DNA of 24,433 nucleotides from CAZLQF01 sp964561545 (GCA_964561545.1 CAZLQF010000034.1:1-24433); one strand, 5' to 3'. Shown: positions 7,635-16,315, counted from the stretch's first letter. A program made the numbers and translations. Notes: generated by a model not told the origin, from the sequence alone.

Positions 7635-9719
7635 CTACAATTGGGTTTGATATGAAAAGTTACCAATAAGTTTAAGGTCGATGTTATAATCGCTGTAGAA
7701 TTTAAAATTTTCATTAGGGGGTGAGGTGCTAAATAAAGATTTCAAATAAACTTGTTCAGCTTCCTGTAATCGTTTGAGCTTGGATTGACTCATCTCCTCC
7801 TTGAGTTTGGTCTTTTTTTCCACAACAAAGCGATCATTTTTGGAGTCCTTTTTACCGGGCATAATCAAAGATGGACCTTTTGCAAATAAGGAATCAATTG
7901 TTTTACCTTCCCCATCAATGAAATAAGCTTGCAGCTTGGCTTTTAAGGGATAACCATTAAGTGCTACAACCCTAAAGAATGCATTGTTAATTTGGTTTAC
8001 GTCTTTAATCTTTTCAAATTCAAAATTACTGGTATCCGAGATTTGAAAATTCTCAACGCTAAAATTAAGCGGAAATTGAATTTCTGCTCTGCCATTGAAA
8101 TAGCTATCGTCAAAAACGAAATCAGTGTAAGTTTTTTTAAATGCGTCAGATTTGTTGAGGCTTAATGCCATTTTATAGGCGAGTGCATCAGGTATAATTT
8201 CTATCATTTCCTTGATGTTCGAATTATTTGGGTTATACGGCAGGTTGTTAAATTTTGGTGCAAAGTCAAACATTTGCACTGTTTTGTAAGCAGGTTTTAC
8301 CTTTAATGAGCTGGGCGCAGAAGAGGAAAGGGCTATGCTGTTATTACGGGATTTGTTAATGGCTTTTAATTGAGTGATGTTAACATTGCCTCCAATGCCA
8401 AAGCCGTTTTCGGTGGTTAGCCTCAATGATACATCATCAAGGGTTATTTTATCAGCTTGGAATTCCTTGAATGCATCTATGTTGATTGAATCCGGCCCTA
8501 AGTTAAAGTCATATTCCCCCAAATATCCTTGAGCAAAAGCGGGTTTGATGTCGTAAAGGCCATAAGTTATAAAAATGCTATCATTCAATGAAATGTCTAC
8601 CTTCTTTCCGGTTGAGTCTATGCTTAACCGCAGTAAGGTTTTAAAGGTGTTAAAAGTATCATTCTCTGCTCTGAGGTTTACATGATAATCCGTAATGTCA
8701 TATTGTGCTTCCTTCTCAATTGCCCCATTGGGTGGTGCGGGTGGCACCGGCCTTTCTACATGTAGGGGTTCAACACCATTTAATTTGGCTTTGGGAATGT
8801 CATAAGTAAGATAAAGCGAATCCGGAATGGTATGATTGGTGGTTATACCAATAAACCCTTCACCAACTCGCATGTCTTTTAATTCAGGCCCACCCATGTT
8901 GTATTTAACATTAGCAGTATCGGTAACAAGGTCCTGGGCTGGAAAAATGGCTTTGGCTGAAACAACGTTAAAATCTTTGGTTTTAATGGTTATTAAAAGC
9001 TGATCAGAAGTGTCTATTTTTACTGATGCTCCTTTGCTTCCAGGCGTGTTAATATTGAGAATGTCTACTGTTAAGTTGCCTTCAACTTTTTGGTCTTTAA
9101 TTTCATAAATTTTCTTCTTACTGGATTGAGCAGGAATACTTGGAATACCATCCTCTTTTATTACGGTAGAACCGGAATTCTGGTTTTTAATAATAAAACT
9201 TACATCCGTGAGTTCTACCGGAAACCCATTATCAATATTTAAAACCAGCTTGCCGTTTTTTACCTCTGCGCGTTCAAAAAGATTGGTTGCATTGATGTTC
9301 TCTTCTGGAGGAGCGATGTTTTGAATAGGAGGGATGGTTGATTTGTTGCCATCATTAACAATGATTAGATTACCTTTTGATCCTGCATTTTTTGCTACTT
9401 GACCCAGCGTGTAGACTTGTTGAACTTTTTTGGTGCCAAGTTTCAAGGACTTAAGGCTCACAGTTTTAGTAATTGTGGTATCCGGAACTTGAAAAAGTGT
9501 GTCCGTAGTTAGATTGCCAAATTCATAACTGTAAACAAACCTTAAGGCACCATCGCTGTTTTCAATTTGGTAATTCTCGCCTTCAAAGTCGTTTATGGAG
9601 AGGTTGGCCTGTGCCAGGGGTAATACGATATCAGAATCCCATCTCGCTTTTTGATCGGGTTCGCAACCTATAATCATTGTAGTTAAAACCAGGTAAATCA
9701 GTAAAAATAGTATACGCAT
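7635..9719 (-). CDS. Large lipoprotein of unknown function
   Basis: 694 residues. The N-terminus is a type II signal peptide with lipobox MIIGC, so Cys19 should be the lipidated residue. The mature protein starts CEPDQKARW; acidic residues just after the cysteine are compatible with a Bacteroidota surface-export signal, but the match is too loose to be firm. The body looks beta-rich with many short strands and DTLF/DSLF-like turns, has no catalytic motif I recognise, and carries a KKxK-containing charged stretch near its end (about residues 625-655). It sits between an M48 protease gene (2 nt upstream) and a DUF5723 barrel gene (2 nt downstream). This placement suggests a partner of the barrel and perhaps a client of the protease; both ideas are inference. 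I do not recognise the family. Confidence 0.75.
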   Translation of the reverse strand: MRILFLLIYLVLTTMIIGCEPDQKARWDSDIVLPLAQANLSINDFEGENYQIENSDGALRFVYSYEFGNLTTDTLFQVPDTTITKTVSLKSLKLGTKKVQQVYTLGQVAKNAGSKGNLIIVNDGNKSTIPPIQNIAPPEENINATNLFERAEVKNGKLVLNIDNGFPVELTDVSFIIKNQNSGSTVIKEDGIPSIPAQSSKKKIYEIKDQKVEGNLTVDILNINTPGSKGASVKIDTSDQLLITIKTKDFNVVSAKAIFPAQDLVTDTANVKYNMGGPELKDMRVGEGFIGITTNHTIPDSLYLTYDIPKAKLNGVEPLHVERPVPPAPPNGAIEKEAQYDITDYHVNLRAENDTFNTFKTLLRLSIDSTGKKVDISLNDSIFITYGLYDIKPAFAQGYLGEYDFNLGPDSINIDAFKEFQADKITLDDVSLRLTTENGFGIGGNVNITQLKAINKSRNNSIALSSSAPSSLKVKPAYKTVQMFDFAPKFNNLPYNPNNSNIKEMIEIIPDALAYKMALSLNKSDAFKKTYTDFVFDDSYFNGRAEIQFPLNFSVENFQISDTSNFEFEKIKDVNQINNAFFRVVALNGYPLKAKLQAYFIDGEGKTIDSLFAKGPSLIMPGKKDSKNDRFVVEKKTKLKEEMSQSKLKRLQEAEQVYLKSLFSTSPPNENFKFYSDYNIDLKLIGNFSYQTQL

Positions 9720-9721
9720 AA

Positions 9722-10951
9722 TTAAATCTTTTGCAAAGCCTTGATTCGCTTAAGAATGGGTGGGTGCGAGTAATGGAAGAAAACATAAGCCGGATGTGGC
9801 GTTAAGTTGGACAAATGTTTTATGGACAATTTTTTAAGCCCTTCAATTAAGGGCTTTTTACCGTAATTATTGGCCGCAAACGCATCTGCTTGGTATTCAA
9901 ATTTTCTTGAAACAGAATTCATGAATAGGCCTGCAAGAATAGAAACAGGTTCATAAAGGATCCCAAATGCTAAAAGGTTTAAGTGGAGTTGCCATTCACT
10001 TGCACCCAGGGCTAAAGATAGTTCTTCCATGTAAAGGAACTCGGCCAATAGAAAAAAGAGAATTCCGGTTTGGAGGGTAGATAAAATCATATTTTTTGGA
10101 ATGTGTTGCTTTTTATAATGACCTATTTCATGGGTTAATATGGCTAACAATTCTTCTTTTGTATGATCATTGATCAATGTGTCGTACAATACAATTCTTT
10201 TATTACTACCAAATCCTGAAAAAAAGGCATTGGCTTTCGTAGATCTTGTTGACCCATCCATGACGAAAATATCCTTTATTGGGAAGCCAATCCTTTCAGA
10301 AAGCGATGATATACTGCTTTTAAGATCTTCATCTTTCAGTGGTTCTAATTTGTTGAACCAAGGAAGGATCAGGGATGTATAGAACATATTGAAAAGCAAG
10401 GAAACTAAAACAGTTAAAATCACTAAATAAATCCAAAAAGTTTTACCTGTATTTAACATTAGCCATAACATCAAAGCCATTAGGCCCCCACCGATCAAAA
10501 AAGTTAAGAGATAAGATTTGAGTTGGTCCTTAATAAAAGTGGTAATGGTGGTTTTATTAAACCCGTAATCTGCTTCGATTTTAAATGTATCGTAAACATT
10601 AAATGGCAGGGATAATAAATCAGATACTATGAACAAAATGCCAAAAAAAGCAAGCCCTAACAAAACCTTATTGTTCATGAATAGCTCAAGCTGATCATTC
10701 AACCACCCAAAACCACCAAATGACAGTATTACGATCAAGAAGACAAAAGAAAAAACGGATTCAAATAATCCTAACTTACCTTTGGTTTGATGGTACTGCT
10801 GCGCTTTTTTAAATTGTTCTCGATCATAGAAATCTTCAAGTTCGGTTGGAAGCGTTTTCTTCCATGACTTTAAATTCAGCCATTCCAAAGTCCGGTTCAA
10901 ACAAAAATTGAGTGTTAAAATACCTATAATAGCAATGAAGATTTCCGTCAT
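9722..10951 (-). CDS. M48 family integral-membrane metalloprotease (Ste24 / CAAX prenyl protease 1 type)
   Basis: 409 residues, a typical length for bacterial Ste24-like enzymes. The zinc site is complete: HEIGH at 274-278 and the third ligand Glu352 in FEYQAD, with Asp356 behind it. The preceding DGSTRSTKANAFFSGFG stretch (~232-248) and the N-terminal M48_N region are family hallmarks. About seven membrane segments are visible (~4-20, 62-84, 97-117, 147-167, 171-193, 287-310, 323-345), so it is an inner-membrane enzyme. In yeast the family trims prenylated proteins; bacteria generally lack protein prenylation, so a role in membrane-protein quality control or lipoprotein processing is more likely. 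It is the first gene of the operon with the lipoprotein and barrel genes. A TAAATTTG element lies 20 nt upstream of the ATG. Confidence 0.93.
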   Translation of the reverse strand: MTEIFIAIIGILTLNFCLNRTLEWLNLKSWKKTLPTELEDFYDREQFKKAQQYHQTKGKLGLFESVFSFVFLIVILSFGGFGWLNDQLELFMNNKVLLGLAFFGILFIVSDLLSLPFNVYDTFKIEADYGFNKTTITTFIKDQLKSYLLTFLIGGGLMALMLWLMLNTGKTFWIYLVILTVLVSLLFNMFYTSLILPWFNKLEPLKDEDLKSSISSLSERIGFPIKDIFVMDGSTRSTKANAFFSGFGSNKRIVLYDTLINDHTKEELLAILTHEIGHYKKQHIPKNMILSTLQTGILFFLLAEFLYMEELSLALGASEWQLHLNLLAFGILYEPVSILAGLFMNSVSRKFEYQADAFAANNYGKKPLIEGLKKLSIKHLSNLTPHPAYVFFHYSHPPILKRIKALQKI

Positions 10952-10970
10952 AAAAGCAAGTCATTTTATA

Positions 10971-10978
10971 CAAATTTA
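10971..10978 (-). promoter_or_regulatory. Candidate -7 promoter element (TAAATTTG) for the M48 operon
   Basis: Reading the minus strand, TAAATTTG matches the Bacteroidota -7 consensus TAnnTTTG and lies 19 nt before the ATG at 10951. No TTG at the standard -33 spacing is evident; the nearest is 27 nt upstream. Confidence 0.35.
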
Positions 10979-11049
10979 ACAATAAATTAGGGGTAGTAGG
11001 GTAAGCAATGAACCTGATGCTTGACCATATCTTGGTATTTGAATAGCCT

Positions 11050-11103
11050 AAAACAAAAATATCATAGTTAAGGTAATTTTTGTTTTAATTCATGATTAAT
11101 CAT
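11050..11103. promoter_or_regulatory. Inverted repeat plus palindrome, possible operator
   Basis: AAAACAAAAAT at 11050-11060 is the exact reverse complement of 11076-11086, separated by 15 nt. A second perfect palindrome, ATGATTAATCAT, follows at 11092-11103. Two dyads side by side between divergent genes are compatible with a regulator site, but AT-rich DNA yields such matches by chance. Confidence 0.3.
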
Positions 11104-11400
11104 TTAAAATGCAAGTTAGGTTAATGCTTAGCAAGTAAAGATTTTGAAGTTTATAACCAGTAATTCAATTTAATTAAACGCTTGGTTCAAAAATTAAATA
11201 CTTATAAATTATTGTTTTGGAAAAATATATTTACAAATTTGTGACCTGAAAGGGTGCATTGGGGCATGTAGAATGCAGAGTGAGTTTCGCAATACTAATT
11301 AAAACTTTGACCCTGTTGATTGGCTCTTTGAAGGTAATGTATAATTTGATTGGTAAAAAAATTACAAGCCTAAAAAATATTGATGTAAAACTTAAAGTTT

Positions 11401-13119
11401 ATGAGACTACTTAAAACGATCTTATTTTTATTATCACTTTTTGTCATGGTGTTTAATGTAAATGGCCAGGAAGAAGAAGAGGAAAAAGAAGCCGCTAAGG
11501 ACAATGAAAATCAGTTCAAAAAATGGGCCATTGAATTGAACGGAGGGGTAACCAACCCGGTTATGGACATTGAAGGGGAGTTTGCACCATATGGAGGTCT
11601 TGGTTTAAGGTATAATTTTTCGAATTTGTTTGGTGTCAAAGCGGATGCTAGTATGGGAGTTTTAACAGGTAATGACAATACGGGCCGGGAATTTGATAAT
11701 GAATTCTTAACTTATAGTGGTAAGGTTTATTTAAATATTGGAAGAATGGCCAACCTTGAGCAATTTTCAAGGACCATTGGAGTTCAAATTTTTGGTGGAG
11801 CTGGAAGAATTCATTCAAGTTTGACAAAAAGGTTTAAGGAAGAAGATGATGGAACAATTGATTACAACCCTAATAATGATGAAATTATAGATGAGAAGCA
11901 GACCCCTATTGATGATGCTTACGTGTATGGTATGGTTGGTGCTGAAATACAGTTGAGGATCAGCCCAACCTTAGCAGCTAATTTTGGAGGTTCCTATTCA
12001 TTAGCGGCTAATGATAACCTTGATGGTTTTGATGCAGCTATTACTGCTAATAAATCGGACGATCGTTTTGCAAAAGCATTTGCAGGTTTATCCATTTATT
12101 TAGGCAAAGGTAGAGAGCATGCCGATTGGATTGATATCAATCCAATAAAAGAGATCAAGGATCAAGTAGAATCAAACTCAAAGGCTATTGAAGAAACCAA
12201 TGACAAACTTAAAGACTCTGATAATGATGGGGTTATCGATAAATTTGATGAAGATCCTGAAACGCCTGAAGGTGTTAGGGTAAACAGTAAAGGTGTCCCC
12301 ATTGACACTGATTATGATGGTGTTCCCGATTATTTGGATGATTGTCCTATGGATTCTGGCACGACCGCTAATAATGGTTGCCCTGAATACTACGATACAG
12401 CAGGAAACCTTATTCGAGATCCTCAAAAAGCCAGGGAAATTAAGGATCAGGGTGGTGCAGTAACCAAAACCAAACCAGAAAATGAGGATATGGAAGGCAG
12501 CGAAGGCGAGGAAACAGCTATGGATGAGGGATCCGGCAAAAGCCAGGGAGAAGAACAACCAAGTGGTGATTCTGATATGAGCGATCAGCGATCCGGAACA
12601 AGTGATGATACCGGTGAATTTGGCGATACCGATAATAGAGATCAGCCAACAGAAAGTGGCGAGGAAACTTCAGGACAGGATCAAGCAGGTGCGGAAAGGT
12701 CTGAAAGAGATCGTATGGATAGCGAAGATGAAGAAACCACCCAACCTAATGGTTCGGAATCCGAATCAATTACACAAAAGCCCGCTGACGAAGGAAAAAG
12801 AAATTTTAAGGATAAAACATATGAGCCGTCCGATGTAGCGGAATATGAAACCATGAACTACAGTAGTAAGAGCCTGGAAACATCTGGCAATGTTAATTAT
12901 CATGTTATTGGTGGTTCTTTTGGTTTGAAGAAAAATGCCATAGATTATAAGCGGTATCTTCAATCAGAGGGTTATGATGCTAACATCCATTTTGTTGATT
13001 CCAAGGGTGGTTTCTTCAGGGTAAGCATAGCTACTTACGAGGATAAAATGGTAGCACGTGAAGAACTTAAGCAAATAAGGACGCAAATTAAGCCCGATGC
13101 CTGGTTGTTTATCCAATAA
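11401..13119 (+). CDS. Outer-membrane barrel protein with thrombospondin type 3 repeats and C-terminal SPOR domain
   Basis: 572 residues. The signal peptide spans 1-22 (VNG|Q) and is followed by a very acidic stretch. Residues ~45-245 look like an OmpA-type eight-stranded barrel with alternating strands such as YGGLGLRYNF and GVQIFGGAGR. Two thrombospondin type 3 calcium repeats follow, DSDNDGVIDKFDEDPE at ~272 and DTDYDGVPDYLDDCP at ~302, the second with a cysteine pair closing at NNGCPE. A low-complexity acidic linker rich in E, D, S, G and T spans ~355-470. The C-terminus (~498-572) is a SPOR domain (VIGGSFGLKKNA, FFRVSIATYED), a fold that binds peptidoglycan strands lacking stem peptides. 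In usual OmpA proteins that end carries the OmpA peptidoglycan-binding domain, which is absent here. It probably tethers the outer membrane to the wall, perhaps at division sites. It is a single-gene unit with a strong terminator. Confidence 0.88.
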   Translation: MRLLKTILFLLSLFVMVFNVNGQEEEEEKEAAKDNENQFKKWAIELNGGVTNPVMDIEGEFAPYGGLGLRYNFSNLFGVKADASMGVLTGNDNTGREFDNEFLTYSGKVYLNIGRMANLEQFSRTIGVQIFGGAGRIHSSLTKRFKEEDDGTIDYNPNNDEIIDEKQTPIDDAYVYGMVGAEIQLRISPTLAANFGGSYSLAANDNLDGFDAAITANKSDDRFAKAFAGLSIYLGKGREHADWIDINPIKEIKDQVESNSKAIEETNDKLKDSDNDGVIDKFDEDPETPEGVRVNSKGVPIDTDYDGVPDYLDDCPMDSGTTANNGCPEYYDTAGNLIRDPQKAREIKDQGGAVTKTKPENEDMEGSEGEETAMDEGSGKSQGEEQPSGDSDMSDQRSGTSDDTGEFGDTDNRDQPTESGEETSGQDQAGAERSERDRMDSEDEETTQPNGSESESITQKPADEGKRNFKDKTYEPSDVAEYETMNYSSKSLETSGNVNYHVIGGSFGLKKNAIDYKRYLQSEGYDANIHFVDSKGGFFRVSIATYEDKMVAREELKQIRTQIKPDAWLFIQ

Positions 13120-13144
13120 ATAAGAGCAAACAAGCTTAAAACTT

Positions 13145-13182
13145 AAAAGCTCCTGTTATTTCTGATGGCAGGAGCTTTTTTT
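13145..13182 (+). terminator. Rho-independent terminator, probably bidirectional
   Basis: A perfect 11-bp stem AAAAGCTCCTG (13145-13155) pairs with 13169-13179 around a 13-nt loop, followed by T to 13182. The A tract on the left side would also serve as a T tract for the convergent cysteine desulfurase transcript. Confidence 0.85.
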
Positions 13183-13341
13183 GTGATTTAGTAACATTGG
13201 GTAAAGTATCTTTCAGCGATAGGCTATACCATTTTTAGCTTACTAATTGCAAGGATTTTTAGCCTTACCTCATACCGGTAAAAACTATACCATTACTTCA
13301 AAGTAAAGTTAGTTCAGTTAAGAATATTTACGTAAGCTAAG

Positions 13342-14484
13342 TCAAATCAGGGATTTAATTTTTTGAATCGTATAGTCGATTTCCGCTTTCGTGTTGTATT
13401 TTCCAAAAGAGAATCGGATGTTGATCCGGCCACTTTCTTCCTCAGGAACAATTTCATTCAAAACATGGGAACCCACATCAGATCCTGAGGAGCAAGCACT
13501 TCCTCCGGAGGCATAAACGCCTTCTATATCAAGGTTAAATAAGATCATTTCTCCATTGGGTGATGGTGGTAATGAAACATTCAATATCGTATAGAGGCTT
13601 TTGTCCTTGTCAGTATCTCCATTAAATTTAATTTCTGGTACCTCTTTTTCAAGTTGCTCCATCATATAAGATTTTAGCCCTTGAACGTGTTCGCGTTGAT
13701 CTTCCATTTCCTCATAGGCAATCTCTAAAGCTTTGGTTAATCCTCCTATGCCATATATATTCTCCGTTCCGCCCCTCATGTTCCGTTCCTGTGATCCGCC
13801 CTGGATAAAAGGTTTGAGCTGTACTTCCTGGTTAACGTAAATAAAACCGATGCCCTTAGGACCATTGAATTTATGGCCTGAAGCAGTTATAAAATCCGCT
13901 TTAGAGCCTTTAATGTCAATGGGTAAGTGGCCTATTGTTTGTACGGTATCAGAATGAAAAAGTGCTCCATATTGCTCACAAAGTTCCCCTACTTTTACAA
14001 GGTCTAATAAGTTACCAATTTCATTGTTGGCATGCATTAAAGATACAAGGGTCTTTTCTTCATTAGCTTGGGTAGTGGCCAAAAGTGATTCGAGGTGATT
14101 GAGGTCTACATGGCCGCGATCAGTTAAGTTGACATAAGATGCTTTAACCATGCCCAGGCTTTCCATTCGCTCTACCGTATGTAGTACTGCATGGTGCTCA
14201 ATTTTGGAGGTAATAATGTGCTGGACATTTTGATCAAATATGGCACAAGATATGGCCATGTTGTCGGCTTCGGTTCCTCCGGAAGTAAAAAATATTTCGC
14301 CCGGGGCAACATTTAAAAGCTTAGCAATGGATTTCCGTGATTTTTCTACGATGGTCCTCGATTCCCGTCCATGCTGATGTATGGATGATGGGTTGCCGTA
14401 ATTGTTTTTCATAATATCTGACATGGTAGAGGTGACCCGCTCATCCAAAGGCGTTGTTGCTGCGTTGTCAAGATATACTTGCAT
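13342..14484 (-). CDS. Cysteine desulfurase (IscS/NifS family)
   Basis: 380 residues, the usual length. A PLP enzyme that removes sulfur from L-cysteine as a protein-bound persulfide, for Fe-S clusters and thiolated tRNA. Visible motifs are YLDNAATTPL at the N-terminus, His97 (IEHHAV) over the cofactor, Asp179 and Gln182 (HSDTVQ), the PLP lysine Lys205 in SGHKFNGPKG, RGGTEN at ~237, and the catalytic Cys331 in the mobile loop GGSACSSGS. The loop length places it with group I (IscS/NifS) rather than SufS. No iscR, iscU or hscAB lies nearby; instead it follows a glmM-like gene by 11 nt and is probably cotranscribed with it. Many Bacteroidota build clusters with SUF, so a tRNA-thiolation role is plausible here; this is inference. 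Confidence 0.94.
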   Translation of the reverse strand: MQVYLDNAATTPLDERVTSTMSDIMKNNYGNPSSIHQHGRESRTIVEKSRKSIAKLLNVAPGEIFFTSGGTEADNMAISCAIFDQNVQHIITSKIEHHAVLHTVERMESLGMVKASYVNLTDRGHVDLNHLESLLATTQANEEKTLVSLMHANNEIGNLLDLVKVGELCEQYGALFHSDTVQTIGHLPIDIKGSKADFITASGHKFNGPKGIGFIYVNQEVQLKPFIQGGSQERNMRGGTENIYGIGGLTKALEIAYEEMEDQREHVQGLKSYMMEQLEKEVPEIKFNGDTDKDKSLYTILNVSLPPSPNGEMILFNLDIEGVYASGGSACSSGSDVGSHVLNEIVPEEESGRINIRFSFGKYNTKAEIDYTIQKIKSLI

Positions 14485-14495
14485 AAGGAATAATT

Positions 14496-15884
14496 TTAAT
14501 TTTCATTCAAACAAGCCTTAATGTCTTGCATGATCTTGTTGGCCAGGTTATTGGCGGTGCTTTCAGATTGGCTTTCCGTGTAAATTCTGATAATGGGTTC
14601 TGTATTTGATTTTCTTAAATGGATCCAGTCTTTCTCAAAATTGATCCGAACACCATCTATTGTATTAATATCCTGGGAATTATATTTCTTCTTGATCTTG
14701 TCCAGCAAGGCATCAAGGTTTACTTGTTCATCAAGTTGGATTTTATTCTTGCTCATGTAATAGTTGGGATAGGTAGCCCTAAGCTGTGAGGTTTTTTTGC
14801 GAAATTTCGCTAAGTGAGAAAGGAATAGAGCAATCCCAGTTAAAGCGTCCCTACCATAATGAAGTTTAGGATAAATAACGCCTCCATTGCCTTCGCCGCC
14901 TATAATGGCATTGGTTTCTTTCATTTTTTCCACTACGTTAACTTCCCCCACTGCAGATGGTTGGTAAGTACCTCCATGTTTTTCTGTTATATCTTGTAGA
15001 GCCCTGGTAGAAGACAGATTGGATACGGTGTTGCCTTTTTGTTGGCTTAACACATAATCTGCTACGGATACCAGCGTGTATTCCTCACCAAAATAAGAAC
15101 CATCTTCGCAGATAAAAGCAAGCCGGTCCACATCGGGGTCTACAGCAATGCCTAAGTCCGCATGCTGTAACTTGACCTCATTTGACAGGGTAGTGAGGTT
15201 TTCTTCCAATGGCTCCGGATTATGGGGAAAACGTCCATTGGGAGCACAAAATAGCTCCGTTAGGTTGGTTACGCCTAAAGCATTTAAAAGCTTAGGTACA
15301 GCAATCCCCCCTGTAGAATTGACACAGTCTATAACGATATTGAATTCTGCATCTTTTATGGCTTCTAAATCTACCAATGAAAGTTCCAGAACTTTATCAA
15401 TATGCTTTTGGATGTAAGTATCGTCTTGAAAAACTTGACCCAGTTTTTCAGCCTTGGCGTATGTATAGTTTTGGCTTTTAGCGGTGTCAAGGATCTTTTG
15501 CCCTGTTTCACCATCCATAAATTCGCCTTGATTGTTTAGCAATTTTAGGGCATTCCATTGTTGGGGATTGTGACTGGCCGTAAGAATAATACCGCCTCCT
15601 GCTTCTTCATCCTTTACGGCTAATTCTACGGTAGGTGTCGTAGACAGGCCGATGTCTACAACATCAACGCCCATGGCCATTAAGGCACCTGAAACAACGT
15701 TTCTTACAAGTTCTCCCGATGTTCTTGCATCCCTTCCAATTACAACTTTAGGCGTGTGTCCTTGGTCAAGTAAAAATTGCCCGTAAGCGGCAGCAAACTT
15801 TACGATTTCGTCCGGACTTAGCCCTTCTTTGGGATTGCCACCAATAGTCCCTCTAATGCCGGAAATAGATGAAATAAGCGTCAA
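14496..15884 (-). CDS. glmM: Phosphoglucosamine mutase-type phosphohexomutase
   Basis: 462 residues of the alpha-D-phosphohexomutase superfamily. All four active-site loops are present: the phosphoserine loop TASHNPQQW with Ser104, the magnesium loop DPDVDR with Asp249, Asp251 and Asp253, the sugar loop GEGNGG with Glu331, and the C-terminal phosphate loop RKSNTEPIIRIYTES from Arg424. GlmM converts glucosamine-6-phosphate to glucosamine-1-phosphate, the precursor of UDP-GlcNAc for peptidoglycan and lipid A. The sugar loop differs from the GEQSGH form of proteobacterial GlmM and resembles the variant of Bacteroidota and archaea, so a wider substrate range is possible. It is first in the unit with the cysteine desulfurase. 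A good TTTG-N21-TAATTTTG promoter lies upstream. Confidence 0.88.
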   Translation of the reverse strand: MTLISSISGIRGTIGGNPKEGLSPDEIVKFAAAYGQFLLDQGHTPKVVIGRDARTSGELVRNVVSGALMAMGVDVVDIGLSTTPTVELAVKDEEAGGGIILTASHNPQQWNALKLLNNQGEFMDGETGQKILDTAKSQNYTYAKAEKLGQVFQDDTYIQKHIDKVLELSLVDLEAIKDAEFNIVIDCVNSTGGIAVPKLLNALGVTNLTELFCAPNGRFPHNPEPLEENLTTLSNEVKLQHADLGIAVDPDVDRLAFICEDGSYFGEEYTLVSVADYVLSQQKGNTVSNLSSTRALQDITEKHGGTYQPSAVGEVNVVEKMKETNAIIGGEGNGGVIYPKLHYGRDALTGIALFLSHLAKFRKKTSQLRATYPNYYMSKNKIQLDEQVNLDALLDKIKKKYNSQDINTIDGVRINFEKDWIHLRKSNTEPIIRIYTESQSESTANNLANKIMQDIKACLNEN

Positions 15885-16315
15885 TTCAAGTGTAATTTTT
15901 GGGGTTCAATTTGAAATGCAAAATTAGCCATTTAACCCTAACGGTAGCAAAAATTTCAGTATTTCTATTGCTGCCAAAAGGCATTGAGTAATCAAGCCTG
16001 AGGATGGTGTTTAGCCGTATTTTTATTGGGGATTTGTCAGGGGTCAGCAATGTTTATGAGCTTAAATTAAATCGCTATTAACAATTTCATTGGGGCTGTA
16101 AGTTAATAGGATAGGTTGTGATTATATTGCTGCTTTTAAAGCGATCCAATATCAATGGTTCAGTCTAAAGAGCTTAACAGGTCCTTGATTAGAAGCGAAG
16201 TTTTGATAAGCTGCAATCTGAAAAGGCTTATTTCAATTACTACAATAAAGGTTAGATAGATACTTAAAGCTAAATAATTTATGGTACCAATTTTTTATTA
16301 AGGATTATTACTGAT
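15885..16315. other. 431-nt intergenic region between lolA and glmM
   Basis: Apart from the glmM promoter at its left end I see no gene, tRNA fold or hairpin terminator. All open frames are short and lack protein-like composition. No clear terminator follows lolA; a GGTACC palindrome near 16282 is too small to count. Confidence 0.55.
15919..15951 (-). promoter_or_regulatory. Bacteroidota-type promoter for the glmM unit
   Basis: On the minus strand TTTG (15951-15948) is followed after 21 nt by TAATTTTG (15926-15919), matching both the -33 and -7 elements. Initiation about 7 nt further would give a leader of roughly 25-30 nt before the ATG at 15884. This is the best two-element promoter in the window. 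Confidence 0.55.

Larger units (their letters stand above)
10952..11400. other. 449-nt divergent intergenic region
   Basis: AT-rich region between the divergent M48 operon and the barrel-SPOR gene. It holds a -7 element for the minus-strand operon (10971-10978), a perfect 11-bp inverted repeat (11050-11060 with 11076-11086), a 12-bp palindrome (11092-11103) and a 10-bp palindrome (11233-11242). For the plus-strand gene I see only an imperfect TATAATTTG (three instead of two spacer bases) around 11340. No convincing small gene, tRNA or hairpin terminator with a T tract is visible. Confidence 0.6.

Noticed and set aside
12178..12558. Antisense 126-codon open frame under the TSP3 and linker region
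   Set aside because: It lies opposite a well-supported gene and has isoleucine/phenylalanine-rich composition that is the complement of Asp/Asn/Glu-rich codons.
13224..13294. Direct repeat CTATACCATT (13224-13233 and 13285-13294), with two similar ATTTTTAGC-TTAC stretches between
   Set aside because: Only 10 bp in AT-rich intergenic DNA, no dyad or mobile-element context; could be chance.
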